Shown: piece by piece, positions 8,429 through 17,519 of the stretch
How the letters are laid out: each line of letters begins with the position of its first letter
Position numbering within the stretch: the first letter of the stretch is position 1
Source of the DNA: Fontisubflavum oceani
Lineage (GTDB): Bacteria > Pseudomonadota > Alphaproteobacteria > Rhodobacterales > Rhodobacteraceae
DNA length: 64,000 nucleotides
Direction: 5' to 3'
Assembly (NCBI RefSeq): GCF_030407165.1
Contig: NZ_CP129111.1
Coordinates: 3,472,001 to 3,536,000 of the forward strand
Program-made: the position numbers and the translations under genes
The notes under the pieces: generated by a model
Seen by the model: only the letters and a program-made list of their open reading frames with translations
Databases searched by the model: none
What the model was told of the DNA's origin: nothing

Positions 8429-10224
8429 ATGACGTTTACGACCCGTCCCGAAATCACTGGCACCTTTGGGGTTGCCACGTCGACCCATTGGATCGCCTCC
8501 GCCGTTGGCATGAAAATCCTCGAAAGCGGCGGCAACGCCTTCGATGCGGCGGCGGCCATGGGCTTTGCCCTCACCGTTGTGGAACCACATCTGAACGGGC
8601 CGTTGGGCGATATGCCACTGATGATCCGCACCGCCGGGGCCGAGGCGCCGCAAATGATCTGCGGACAGGGCACCGCCCCCGCGAAGGCCACGATAGCACA
8701 TTACAAAAGCGAGGGGCTAAAGCTGATCCCCGGCTCGGGACTTCTGGCCACGGTCGTGCCCGGTGCGTTCGGGGCTTGGATGCTGATGCTGCGCGATCAC
8801 GGCAAACTGTCGCTACGCGAGGTTTTGGAACCCGCGATCCACTACGCCCGGCAGGGCCATCCGGTTCTGCCCCGCGTTGCCCATACCATCGCCGGATTGG
8901 CCACGTTCTTCGAGGAGGAATGGCCGACGTCACACGCGACCTGGCTGCCGGGTGGGTCCGCCCCCAAGCCGGGCGAATTGTTCCGCAATCCTGACCTGGC
9001 CGACACATGGGACCGCCTGCTGAGAGAAGCTGAGGCGACCGAAGGTCGGGAAGCGCAGATCGAAGCGGCGACAGACGCGTTCTACAAAGGCTTTATCGCC
9101 GAGGCGATCGATGACTATCTGCAAACCGCCAGCGTGATGGATGCCGCAGGCGGTCGCCGCAAAGGCGTGTTGACCGGCCAAGACATGGCAGATTGGCAAG
9201 CCACCTACGAAGACCCGCTCAGCGTTGACTATCACGGTTGGAAAGTCTGGAAAGGCAGCACTTGGACCCAAGGCCCGACGCTGCTGCAATCTTTGATGAC
9301 TCTGTCCGGCCTCGACATCGGCGCGATGGATCTGAATGGCGCAGAGTTCGTTCATACCGTCACCGAGGCGATGAAACTGAGTTTCGCAGATCGCGAGGCC
9401 TATTACGGCGACCCGCTCCATACCGACATCCCGATGGAAACCCTGCTTTCGGCGGAGTACGCCGCCACCCGACGCGCGCGCAGATCGGCGCGACGGCGTC
9501 TTTGGACCAACGCCCCGGCCAGATTGCAGGTCATGAAGCCTGGGTCGAGGCCGCTATCGACAGGGCTGGGCGCGACATGGCCGCAGGCCCGGGAATCGGC
9601 GCTGGTGAACCAACCATGGCGCATCTGACCGAACGGCGCGGCGACACGGTGCATATCGATGTGATCGACCAATGGGGCAACATGGTTTCGGCCACGCCGT
9701 CGGGCGGCTGGCTGCAGTCATCACCGGTGGTTCCCGGCTTGGGTATGCCGCTCAATTCGCGCGCGCAGATGTTCTGGCTGGACGAAGGCCTGCCAACGTC
9801 GCTAGCGCCAGGCCGGCGACCACGCACGACCCTCTCGCCCTCGATGGCGGCGCGGACGGATGGCTCACTCGATCTGACCTTTGGCACGCCCGGCGGCGAC
9901 CAACAGGATCAATGGCAGCTGATCTATTTCCTGCGCCTGGTCCATGGCGACCTGAACCTGCAAGAAGGGATCGACGCGCCGCTGTTCCATACCGGGCATC
10001 TCCAATCCTCCTTCTATCCGCGTGGCGTGCGGCCGGGTCACCTGATGGTGGAGCCCGCATTTGACGAGGCGGTGATCGCCGATCTGCGTCGCCGGGGCCA
10101 TGATATCGAACTGGCCGAACCCTGGACTGTGGGCCGCCTGACCGCCGCCTCGCGTGATCGGGACGGGCTGCTCAAAGCCGCCGCCACCCCGCGCCTCATG
10201 CAAGCCTACGCCGCCGGGCGTTGA
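8429..10224 (+). CDS. gamma-glutamyltransferase family protein (frameshifted)
   Basis: This is an N-terminal-nucleophile hydrolase acting on gamma-glutamyl compounds such as glutathione. The N-terminal half has the family start GVATSTHWIASAVGMKILESGGNAFDAAAA; the C-terminal half begins near the catalytic Thr in GDTVHIDVIDQWGNMVS and includes PLNSRAQMF and RPRTTLSPS. The two halves lie in different frames. Near 9470-9485 the upstream frame reads AEYAAT and the downstream frame RAQIGATASLDQRPGQ; one missing base in the CGCGCGC stretch explains this. No signal peptide is visible, so the enzyme is probably cytoplasmic and acts after import by the adjacent transporter. Autoprocessing before the Thr is expected from the family. 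Confidence 0.87.
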
Positions 10225-10240
10225 GACAGGAGAACCGAGC

Positions 10241-10996
10241 ATGACCTATTCCATCGTCGCCCGGGATGCCGAAACCGGCCAATACGGCGTCGCCGTGGCC
10301 AGCCGGTTCTTCGCCGTCGGTGCGCTGGTGCCGCATCTGCGCGGCGGCAAATGCGCCGTGGCCACGCAAGCCTTCGTGAGCCCGATCTGGGGCATCGAAG
10401 CCGCGGATCGCATGGCCAAGGGCGAAGCCGCCGCCGATGTCATGGCCGATTTGGTCGCGCGCGACGATGGTCAAGCGATCCGCCAAATCCACATGATCGA
10501 TGCGCAGGGCCAAACCGCTGCCCATACCGGCTCGGATTGCGTTGAGTGGTGCGGGCATATCGCCGGGGATGGCGTGTCGGTGGCGGGCAATATGTTGGCC
10601 GGACCTGCCGTGATCGCGGACAGTTTGGCGGCGTATGAGGCGCATCTACACCTGCCGCTCCCTGAACGTCTGATGACGGCGATGGAGGCAGGCCAAGCCG
10701 CAGGCGGCGACAAGCGCGGCACCCAATCCGCCGCTCTCGTCGTGCACCGGACCGAAGATTACCCATGGCTATCGCTGCGGGCGGATGACCACCCCGATCC
10801 GCTCGAAGAGATCCGGCGCCTCTATGATGTGGCTCATGAGCGCTTCGTCCATGTGGCCGATGCCATGCCGACGCGAGACAATTTCTCGGGCACAACCGAC
10901 CGAACTGGGATCGATGCCGCGATCATGGCCTCCGACGAGAAACGCCGTGCCGAAGGGCGCGCCAGCCGCTCATTCGCGACAGAGTTGCAAGCCTGA
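10241..10996 (+). CDS. DUF1028 family Ntn-hydrolase-like protein
   Basis: This 251-aa protein begins MTYSIVARDAETGQYGVAVAS, the hallmark start of DUF1028, and continues with AVGALVPHLRGGKCAVATQAFV and the DCVEWCGHIAGDGVSVAGNML block. DUF1028 proteins have an Ntn-hydrolase-like fold and often sit beside gamma-glutamyltransferases or peptide importers, as here. The enzymatic reaction is not established. AGGAGA lies upstream of the ATG, 16 bases after the previous stop, so it is the last gene of the importer operon. A short stem, CGCAGG...CCTGCG, follows the stop at about 11002-11019. Confidence 0.88.
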   Translation: MTYSIVARDAETGQYGVAVASRFFAVGALVPHLRGGKCAVATQAFVSPIWGIEAADRMAKGEAAADVMADLVARDDGQAIRQIHMIDAQGQTAAHTGSDCVEWCGHIAGDGVSVAGNMLAGPAVIADSLAAYEAHLHLPLPERLMTAMEAGQAAGGDKRGTQSAALVVHRTEDYPWLSLRADDHPDPLEEIRRLYDVAHERFVHVADAMPTRDNFSGTTDRTGIDAAIMASDEKRRAEGRASRSFATELQA

Positions 10997-11110
10997 TTGC
11001 GCAGGCCGCAACCTGCGTTTGGCCGAGGGCTTCGGCGTCTCTACGGCGGCAACAGGAACCGGCGGCCCTTCACCGCGCGGTGTCTTGGGCCTTCGGGCGG
11101 CTGTAACACC

Positions 11111-11710
11111 TCAATCCGGTGCCTCGAAATCCAAACGATCCGGACGATAGTTGAAGAGTTCCAGCCGGGCGGGCTTGTCCTTTCCCAGTCTGATCGATGT
11201 TAGGCTGGCCGGCGCAACGGGGATGATCCGGGCGGGATTGAGGTTCAAAAACCGTTGCAGCACTGCGCGGATGACACCGCCATGACACACCACAAGTAGG
11301 TTCCGGCAAGGGGTCACGGCGGCCTCGTCGATCACCGCCGTGACTCGGTTTGAGAAGGCCGTCCAGCTTTCGCCACCCGGCGGAGATCCATTGCCCGCGC
11401 GCCAGTCGAGATAGGCCTGCTCGTCCTCCGCTTCGATTTCCGGGATCCCGCGCCCGGTCCAGTCGCCTACATCGATCTCCCTGAGCCGGTCGGTGAATGT
11501 CACATCCGGCGCACCGATCCGCGCCGCGGTTTCACGCACCCGTTTGAGATCGGAGGAGATGGCCCGGCACGGCCCGATATGCGCGATCACCGGTCTCAAG
11601 GCATCGGCCTGCTGACGGCCAAGCGCGGTCAACGCAATATCCGCCTGTCCCTGCAGCCGATGATCGGCGTTCCATTCCGATTGGCCATGACGAACAAGAA
11701 GTACACGCAT
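11111..11710 (-). CDS. histidine phosphatase family protein
   Basis: This is a phosphoglycerate-mutase-like phosphatase of 199 aa. The phosphohistidine motif is LLVRHGQSEWNADHRLQG (RHG at residues 7-9), and the second catalytic His is in LVVCHGGVIRAVLQ near residue 150. SDLKRVRETA and the acidic block LREIDVGDWTGR fit the broad-specificity branch. It is the last gene of the minus-strand importer operon, with its start overlapping the ATPase stop. A phosphatase attached to an importer suggests a phosphorylated substrate, but this is inference only. Confidence 0.9.
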   Translation of the reverse strand: MRVLLVRHGQSEWNADHRLQGQADIALTALGRQQADALRPVIAHIGPCRAISSDLKRVRETAARIGAPDVTFTDRLREIDVGDWTGRGIPEIEAEDEQAYLDWRAGNGSPPGGESWTAFSNRVTAVIDEAAVTPCRNLLVVCHGGVIRAVLQRFLNLNPARIIPVAPASLTSIRLGKDKPARLELFNYRPDRLDFEAPD

Positions 11711-12768
11711 CAGCGGATCCTTTCGCCGTCAGGGCCAAACCAGCTATCGGGTTCGGGCGGCAACTGAAACTGCACGATATCGCCAATGCGCGCCGTTGGT
11801 GGCTGATCGACGATCGCGGTCAGACGAAGACCGCCGCCCAAGCCCGTCACCATGGTGCGCCCGGCAATTGCACTCATCTCAACCAGCTCCATCGGAAGTG
11901 TCGTCGTAGTTTCCTCGGCAGCCATACCCATCGCCTCGGCCCGGTACATCGCCATGCAGTCATCCGCTGGTGGGTGGACCGGCATATGCCGTCCACCGAC
12001 CTTGTAGCCGGTGCCGTTCTTCACCACCGGCACCATATTGTTGGGCGGCGTGCCCACGAAAGTGGCCACAAAGGCCGTCTCCGGGTGGTCGATCAGATCG
12101 GCCGGTGTGCCGAATTGCTGGACCCGACCATGGTTCATCACCGCAACATGGCTGGCCATGGTCATCGCCTCAATCTGATCATGTGTGACATAAACGGTCG
12201 TGGCGCCCGTGGCGCGGTGCAGCCGCATCAGCTCAGTCCGCATCTCGACCCGGAGCTTGGCGTCGAGGTTCGAGAGCGGTTCGTCGAAGAGCAATACCGA
12301 GGGTTTCGGGGCGATGGTTCGGGCGATGGCCACGCGCTGCTGCTGTCCACCGGAAATCTCATTGGGATACCGGTCGGCGAGTGGGCCGATGTCGAGGAGC
12401 GCCAACACTTCTTCGACGCGGGCTGCGCGCTCAGATTTCGCCATCCCGGCGACTTTTAGCGGCCAGTCCACATTGCCGCGCACCGACATGTGCGGCCAGA
12501 GCGCGTAAGACTGAAAAACCAGCCCGGAGTGGCGTTTGGCCGGGTCGACCGACCAGTTTTTGTCGCCATCCGACACCACATGATCGTCAAACACGATCTG
12601 CCCCGCGCTTGGCAGCTCCAACCCCGCCAGCATCCGCAAAAGCGTGGTCTTGCCGCAGCCAGAGGGCCCAAGCAAGACCAGAAAAGCACCGTCGGGGACA
12701 GAGATCGAGACGTCTTTGACGGCCTCGAAGCTTCCGAATTTCTTATAGAGGTTTTTGATCTCAAGCAT
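11710..12768 (-). CDS. ABC transporter ATPase, FbpC/PotA-type
   Basis: This is the ATPase of an iron(III)/polyamine/phosphonate-type importer, 352 aa. Walker A is GPSGCGKTT near residues 34-42, the Q-loop FQSYALWPHMSVRGNV, the signature ISGGQQQRVAIARTI, Walker B VLLFDEPLSNLDAKLR and the H-loop VTHDQIEA. A C-terminal TOBE-type regulatory domain extends from about 240 to the end. It is separated from the permease by 11 bases and overlaps the phosphatase. The ligand cannot be decided between iron, putrescine and aminoethylphosphonate-type substrates from this subunit. Confidence 0.92.
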   Translation of the reverse strand: MLEIKNLYKKFGSFEAVKDVSISVPDGAFLVLLGPSGCGKTTLLRMLAGLELPSAGQIVFDDHVVSDGDKNWSVDPAKRHSGLVFQSYALWPHMSVRGNVDWPLKVAGMAKSERAARVEEVLALLDIGPLADRYPNEISGGQQQRVAIARTIAPKPSVLLFDEPLSNLDAKLRVEMRTELMRLHRATGATTVYVTHDQIEAMTMASHVAVMNHGRVQQFGTPADLIDHPETAFVATFVGTPPNNMVPVVKNGTGYKVGGRHMPVHPPADDCMAMYRAEAMGMAAEETTTTLPMELVEMSAIAGRTMVTGLGGGLRLTAIVDQPPTARIGDIVQFQLPPEPDSWFGPDGERIR

Positions 12769-12779
12769 CGCTCAGGCCT

Positions 12780-14524
12780 TCAGTTTTGCAGCCAGGGCTG
12801 GGATTTGGTTTGCAGCCGCTGCGCGATGAGCGTTGCGGCGATCGAAATGGCCAGGATCACCACGGTGATCGCATTGGCGAATTGGGTGAACCCTTCCGAG
12901 GCGTAACGATAGGCCACGACCGAGAGAACCGGCATCGTCGGTGTGAAGAGCAGCACGACGAGTGACAGATCGCGGATGATTTTCACGAAGATCAGGATAC
13001 CGCCTGCGGCCAAACCTCGGACCGCCAGCGGCACGGTGATCGCGGCCAGCCGGCGGAGAAACCCCGCGCCGGTGATCCGGGCGCTTTCCTCCAGCTCACC
13101 GCCGACCTGTTGGATCACAGCGCGCCCGGTCTGCACCGAGAACGGGAGGAGATAGGCGGTGCCAGCGATCACCAGCAGCGCGAAGGTGCCGTAGAGCGCG
13201 GGCAGCGGGCCGATCGGCGCGCCGAGATAGGCGATATAGGCCGCGCCGAAGGCGATGCCGGGTACCAGAAGCGGCAGGAAACTGATCTGAGTGATCGCCG
13301 CCGACATCCAGCCCTCGCGGTAACGCGCGGCGGTGTAGGAGGCCAGAAGCCCGACCGCCATGCCGGTGAAGGCCACGGCCAGGCCAAGGCTCAGCGTGAC
13401 CCAGAGCGCCCGCAGGATGTCCGGGTTATGTACGATCCCGGCGGTGCCCTGCGCAAAGTCTGGGCGGCTTTCCCCCAGCCAGAAATGCAACGTCCAGTTC
13501 GAGAACAGGTCCGACGAGGATTGCGCGAAACTGGAGGCAGTTAGCACGATCACCGGCACCACGGTCGAGGCCATCAGGAGCGTCATCGCCACGGCGAAAA
13601 GCGGCCAGCGTGCGCCGCGCAGATCGAAGCGCTTGGCACGTCCGCCCTTGCCGGTAATCGTCGCGTAAGAGCGGCGGCCTGAGACGATCCGGTTGCCCGC
13701 CCAGAGGAAGGCGCCCGAGATCAAGACCAGCATGATGCCGATCACATAGCCCCGGCTTACTTGCCCGACCTCGATCATCCCGAAAAGACGGGTGGAGAGG
13801 GTCTGCATCCTTACCGGCAGGCCCAGAAGCGCCGGTGTGGCGAAGTTCGAGACCGCGCCCGCAAAGCAGAGCGATCCGGCGGCGACCAATGCGGGCGTCG
13901 TGACGGGCAGGATGATCCCCATCAGGATCCGCCGCCCCTTGGCACCAGCGATCTGCGCCGCCTCGACCAGATCGGAATCACCGTGGCCAGCGCGGCGGCG
14001 ATGATCGTGAAAGCAAGGCTGAAATAATGCAGTGTCAGCACGATCAGGGTCGGCACCATGCCCCAAGCCAGCCAGTCCGGCACATCCAGACCGGAGCCTT
14101 GCAGAAACCCAACCTGCCCCCCCACACGGTCATTGCGAAACAGCGTGCCCCAGGCGAGCGCCGCGGCAAAGCTCGGGATCATGAAGGGCAGGGTCGCCAT
14201 CACCCCGATCAGTTTGCGGTAAGGCACGTTGGTCATCACCACCAGCCAGGCCAGAAACCCGCCAATCAGGACACAGAAACTGGCCACGACAACGCCAATG
14301 ATCAACGTATTGGTCAGCGGCTTGTAAAACAGGTTCTCGCTCAGCCGTCCGGTCAGAACATCGGCCCAGGCGCGCAGGTTTTCAGGCTCCAGGGTGAACA
14401 AGACAGTCCGGAGCAGCGGCAGCACAATCAGCGCGATCAGAAGGGCGAAAACGACCGTCTTCAACACGGTGCCCTGTTTGAACAAGACACGCCGTCCTCG
14501 ACCGTTCATGGCGACATCGGCCAT
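12780..14524 (-). CDS. ABC transporter permease, FbpB-type double-domain (frameshifted)
   Basis: This is a long inner-membrane permease with two consecutive six-helix modules, as in FbpB/ThiP/PhnV-type importers. EAA-like loops are seen in SDLVEAAQIAGAKGRRILMGI and in ELEESARITGAGFLRRLAAI. The frame breaks near 13980: the first part reads IIAAALATV and then shifts, and the second continues SDLVEAAQIAGA. One base missing at GGT-GAT repairs it into LATVDSDLVEAA. I chose ATG at 14524 because AAGGA lies nine bases upstream; an in-frame start 51 bases earlier has no such site. It lies between the binding protein and ATPase genes of the same operon. Confidence 0.87.
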
Positions 14525-14564
14525 CTCAGGTAGTCCTTCGTTTGATGACAGGAAGAGTAAGGTG

Positions 14565-14592
14565 GGGGCGGGCATCTCACAACGCCCACCCC
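14565..14592 (-). terminator. mRNA hairpin between binding-protein and permease genes
   Basis: On the minus-strand RNA, GGGGTGGGC pairs with GCCCGCCCC over 9 bp including one G-U wobble, with a 10-base loop. It sits 18 bases after the binding-protein stop and before the permease Shine-Dalgarno. No T-tract follows. The position matches the hairpin at 6517-6541 in the other importer operon. Confidence 0.55.
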
Positions 14593-14609
14593 TGCGCGGG
14601 AGAGGCCCG

Positions 14610-15737
14610 TTATTGCAAGGTCAGCACCAGATCCCCGATTTCGGCGCGGATCGTAGCGGTTTCCGCCGGATCAATGCGCCATGCGGTGAAATCCTCTAGA
14701 GGCACAGCATCGGGATGCGGCGGGATATCGGTCCGCGTCACATAATCGCCCGCCACATAGAACGGTGCGAGGCCGGGGCCGCCAGTTTCACTCTCATCCC
14801 CCATCAGGAAGTCGATGACCAAACGCGCAGCGGCCGGGTTGTTCGGCTCGGTTGCCAACGCGACGACAGCGGGGAAGATGATGCCGGGGGCCGGGCTCAC
14901 ATCATTGGCCACCTGTAGCGCCCACCCCTCATCTTCATTGTCGCGACGGTCGGAATAGGAGGTGAAGCCCACCGGTGGGTTCTCCTGCCCGAGCGCGCCC
15001 ACGGCGGCATTCACATCATCGGTAGAACCGACAAGGATGAGGTCATTGGCGAAGAGGTCCATGATGAACTGCTCGCCCGCGTTCGCGGCGCCATCCAGTT
15101 CGATTGCCATCCCGAATTGCGCCTCATAAGCCTCTGCCATCTGGTCGGATTGCAGCACGATCTCCGTCATCAGGTCGAGATAATCACCCCGTTGCAGCGG
15201 GTCGACCATGATGACGCGCCCGCGCCATTCATCGGTTGTCAGCTCCCAGAGGTTCGACACCGGCGCGCCGTTGGGGTTCGCTTCTTCGTTATACATCAAG
15301 ACTTTGGTTGAGAGGCGTTGCGCGAGAAGCGGGGTTTGGAATTCCGCCGGAACCCGGTCGGCCACACGCGGCGGCACGTAAGGCGCGATGATCCCGGCCT
15401 CCAGAAGCGCGGTCAGCACCACAGGCGTGTCCGAGATATAGATGACATCGGCATTGGTGACACCGGCTTGCGCCTCAGCGGTCAGACGCGCGATTTGTTC
15501 AGTCGACGAGATGTCGAACCCTTGCAGATCGACGTTCGGATAGGCCTCTTCAAAGGCCGTCTCGACCCGCCCAATTCGGCTGGTGAAGGAATAGACGATC
15601 ACCTCGCCTTCCGCCTCTGCCATGGGCAGCAACTCGTCTGCCGTCATCTCGTTCAGATGGCCATCAGCGAATGCGACCGTCGCCGTAGACAAAGCGATAG
15701 CGATCGCGCCGAGGCGCGTTTTCGTCAGAACCTTCAT
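14610..15737 (-). CDS. ABC transporter periplasmic binding protein, SBP family 1 (Fe3+/phosphonate type)
   Basis: This 375-aa solute-binding protein starts with a signal peptide, KTRLGAIAIALSTATVAFA, with cleavage expected after VAFA. The mature protein has the family pattern EGEVIVYSFTSRIGRVETAFEEAYPN near residues 43-68, then ADVIYISDTPVVLTAL and MYNEEANP. This resembles FbpA, PotD-like and 2-aminoethylphosphonate-binding proteins. GGGAGAAG lies before the ATG. The tyrosine pair that binds iron in FbpA could not be assigned, so iron is not assured. It is the second gene after the RpiR-type regulator. Confidence 0.9.
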   Translation of the reverse strand: MKVLTKTRLGAIAIALSTATVAFADGHLNEMTADELLPMAEAEGEVIVYSFTSRIGRVETAFEEAYPNVDLQGFDISSTEQIARLTAEAQAGVTNADVIYISDTPVVLTALLEAGIIAPYVPPRVADRVPAEFQTPLLAQRLSTKVLMYNEEANPNGAPVSNLWELTTDEWRGRVIMVDPLQRGDYLDLMTEIVLQSDQMAEAYEAQFGMAIELDGAANAGEQFIMDLFANDLILVGSTDDVNAAVGALGQENPPVGFTSYSDRRDNEDEGWALQVANDVSPAPGIIFPAVVALATEPNNPAAARLVIDFLMGDESETGGPGLAPFYVAGDYVTRTDIPPHPDAVPLEDFTAWRIDPAETATIRAEIGDLVLTLQ

Positions 15738-15764
15738 GATCTTCTCCCTTGGGTTCGTCCTTGA

Positions 15765-16600
15765 TTATTCGAACCGCTCGATGAGTTGCCCCAGATGTTC
15801 GAGTTTCTTGAGTGACTCTTCTCTTTCCGTATGCCCCGCCGCGATGACGATGGCATTACATACGGTCATCGGCACGGTGAGTGTTTGAAATGCGTCCGGA
15901 TCGCCCGAGCGCGGCGCAGCCAGCAGATGGTCTGGCGCAGGCGACAGCAAAGCACCGGAGGTGCCTGAGATGACGATTGTCTGCGCCCCTGCGTCGCGGG
16001 CTGTCTCGAGCAGCGCCGCATAAGCGCGCGGCGCGCGGCGAAATGCAAAGGTCAAGACGGCGTCTCCAGCGCGCAGGCCCAAAGCTTGTTCGGCCAAACC
16101 GCGCGGATCGGCCGCCAGCTTATGAACATCTTTGCCGAAGCGCCGGAATCGTTTGATCATCAACAGCGACAAGACTTCGGCATTGCCATAGCCATAGACA
16201 AAGATCCGCCCGGCCCGCATCAAAACCTCGGCGACCTCAGCGATTTGATCGGCGGCAATGAAGTCTTCGATCCGTTCGAGCGCTTGGGCCTCATCTGCGG
16301 CGAGCTTGCCCAAAACCGTGTCAGAATTGCCCTCGGCAATCGTTTTTTCAAAACGGGTTGCGGTGTCTCGGGTGGCTATAAACTCGTCTCGCAACGCATC
16401 GCGGAAGGCGGCATAGCTGTCATAGCCAAGCTTGCGCGCCAGACGCGAGGCCGTCGCCTCATGCACGCCCACGGCCTGGCCAACTCATTCGCTGTTCCAA
16501 GGGCCGCGGTGGTTGGGCTGTCGATGACAGATTGCACCAATCGCCGTTCATTTGGCGTGAGATTGGTGGCCTCACCGGAAATCTTCTCGAGAAGAGACAT
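15765..16600 (-). CDS. MurR/RpiR family regulator, HTH-SIS (frameshifted)
   Basis: This regulator has an N-terminal RpiR HTH (LTPNERRLVQSVIDSP, then GVHEATASRLARKLGYDSYAAFRDALR) and a C-terminal SIS domain from about residue 110, with RIFVYGYGNAEVLSLLMIKRFRRFG, that binds sugar phosphates or similar ligands in the family. The frame breaks at about 16476: NELAR is followed in the other frame by GVHEATAS. Adding one G to the GG run on the minus strand restores NELARAVGVHEATAS. The start is ATG with AAAGGGGA about ten bases upstream. It heads the importer operon and a large palindrome lies directly upstream. Confidence 0.87.
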
Positions 16601-16627
16601 GATATTCGAATCCCCTTTGCGCAACTA

Positions 16628-16668
16628 AACTTGCACATATAATTTATTATTGCAAGTTAACTTGCAAT
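16628..16668. promoter_or_regulatory. 20-bp perfect palindrome plus third half-site (RpiR operator)
   Basis: A 20-bp perfect palindrome, ATTGCAAGTTAACTTGCAAT, occupies 16649-16668. A further copy of its half-site, AACTTGCA, lies at 16628-16635, 31 bp from the matching arm, close to three helical turns. Between them is an AT-rich stretch that would contain the -10 of the regulator gene. The site is 28 bp upstream of the regulator ATG. This is a strong candidate for autoregulation by the RpiR-type protein and for control of the importer operon. Confidence 0.75.
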
Positions 16669-16989
16669 CACTGCGGTAGATATTGGTTTCCATGACGACT
16701 CAGACCGAAGACAGAGGTCGTTGGACATACGGAGATTTGCGTGTTGATTATAGGTTTCACGCGCTAGGTTGGGCCCCGGCGCGCGCCGCCCAGGCAAGCC
16801 AGACTAATGCAGATGGCGGCCGCCATTTCGCTTGACTAGACACGAAATGCACTGTCACGCGTCAAACCTGAGCCCTCAATGGGTTCCGAAAGAGCCGTTG
16901 ACCGCAGAAGCTTCCAACTCAGGCAGAGTGTCACCGGGGATCGCCCGGCAACAAGCAACGATTGCTCTCGCCCGAAGACACGTCCGAGC
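16669..16989. other. intergenic stretch without recognisable gene
   Basis: This 321-base interval lies between the RpiR-type operator and the end of the next minus-strand gene. Short plus-strand reading frames exist but have no family resemblance and no good ribosome site. No tRNA fold, clear terminator or repeat was found. It may hold the rest of the RpiR promoter region on the left. Confidence 0.5.
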
Positions 16990-17385
16990 CTATTGCGCTC
17001 CGGCACCGCTTTTGACCAGCTTCAACAGCGCCACCAGCATGGCTTGGCCGACTGTGGCCCCCTGCCCGACGCCGACAAAGGCGTCATTGTCCCGTGACGA
17101 CGATTCCCGCAGCGAACAGCGCCAGTGCCCATCGGGTTCCAACGCTTTGCCATGAAGCGAGATCGTCCAGCCCGGCAAACAGGTATCGACCAGATGTAGC
17201 GCCCCATCGGTGACGGACAGCCCGTCGAAATCCAGCGCCGCAGCACCTGGAAACCGATCCGCGATCTTGGCACTGACCGCACCAAGTACGGCGACATCCA
17301 AACCGTCTGCCGCTTCTACCTGAGCCAAGAGCGTGTTGATCTGGTCCTCTGTCATGGCGTCGAGTCCTTGCGTTTTTGTCATCAT
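16990..17385 (-). CDS. small hypothetical protein resembling phage ABA-sandwich domain proteins
   Basis: This protein of 131 aa has an N-terminal helical part (MTEDQINTLLAQVEAADG) and a C-terminal part with LPGWTISLHG, HWRCSLRES and GATVGQAMLVALLKLV. The order of a tryptophan-rich strand pair followed by a helix ending ALLVALLKAL is that of the phage ABA sandwich domain family, whose role is unknown. The assignment is by eye and tentative. ATG at 17385 was chosen for GGGAGATG upstream; the next ATG is codon 2 and another lies at 17355. It is divergent from ppsA and is the only gene here with a phage flavour outside the island. Confidence 0.55.
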   Translation of the reverse strand: MMTKTQGLDAMTEDQINTLLAQVEAADGLDVAVLGAVSAKIADRFPGAAALDFDGLSVTDGALHLVDTCLPGWTISLHGKALEPDGHWRCSLRESSSRDNDAFVGVGQGATVGQAMLVALLKLVKSGAGAQ

Positions 17386-17519
17386 CGGTCGGCATCTCCC
17401 GACACCAGCCAAACTAACCACAGTTCCCACAACCAGAAATTGATTCACCTCAAATCGCGACGCCGCGCATCCGGCCATACTGCGCCAGGAATGGCCGCAA
17501 ACACGCCGAGGAGGGCGAC

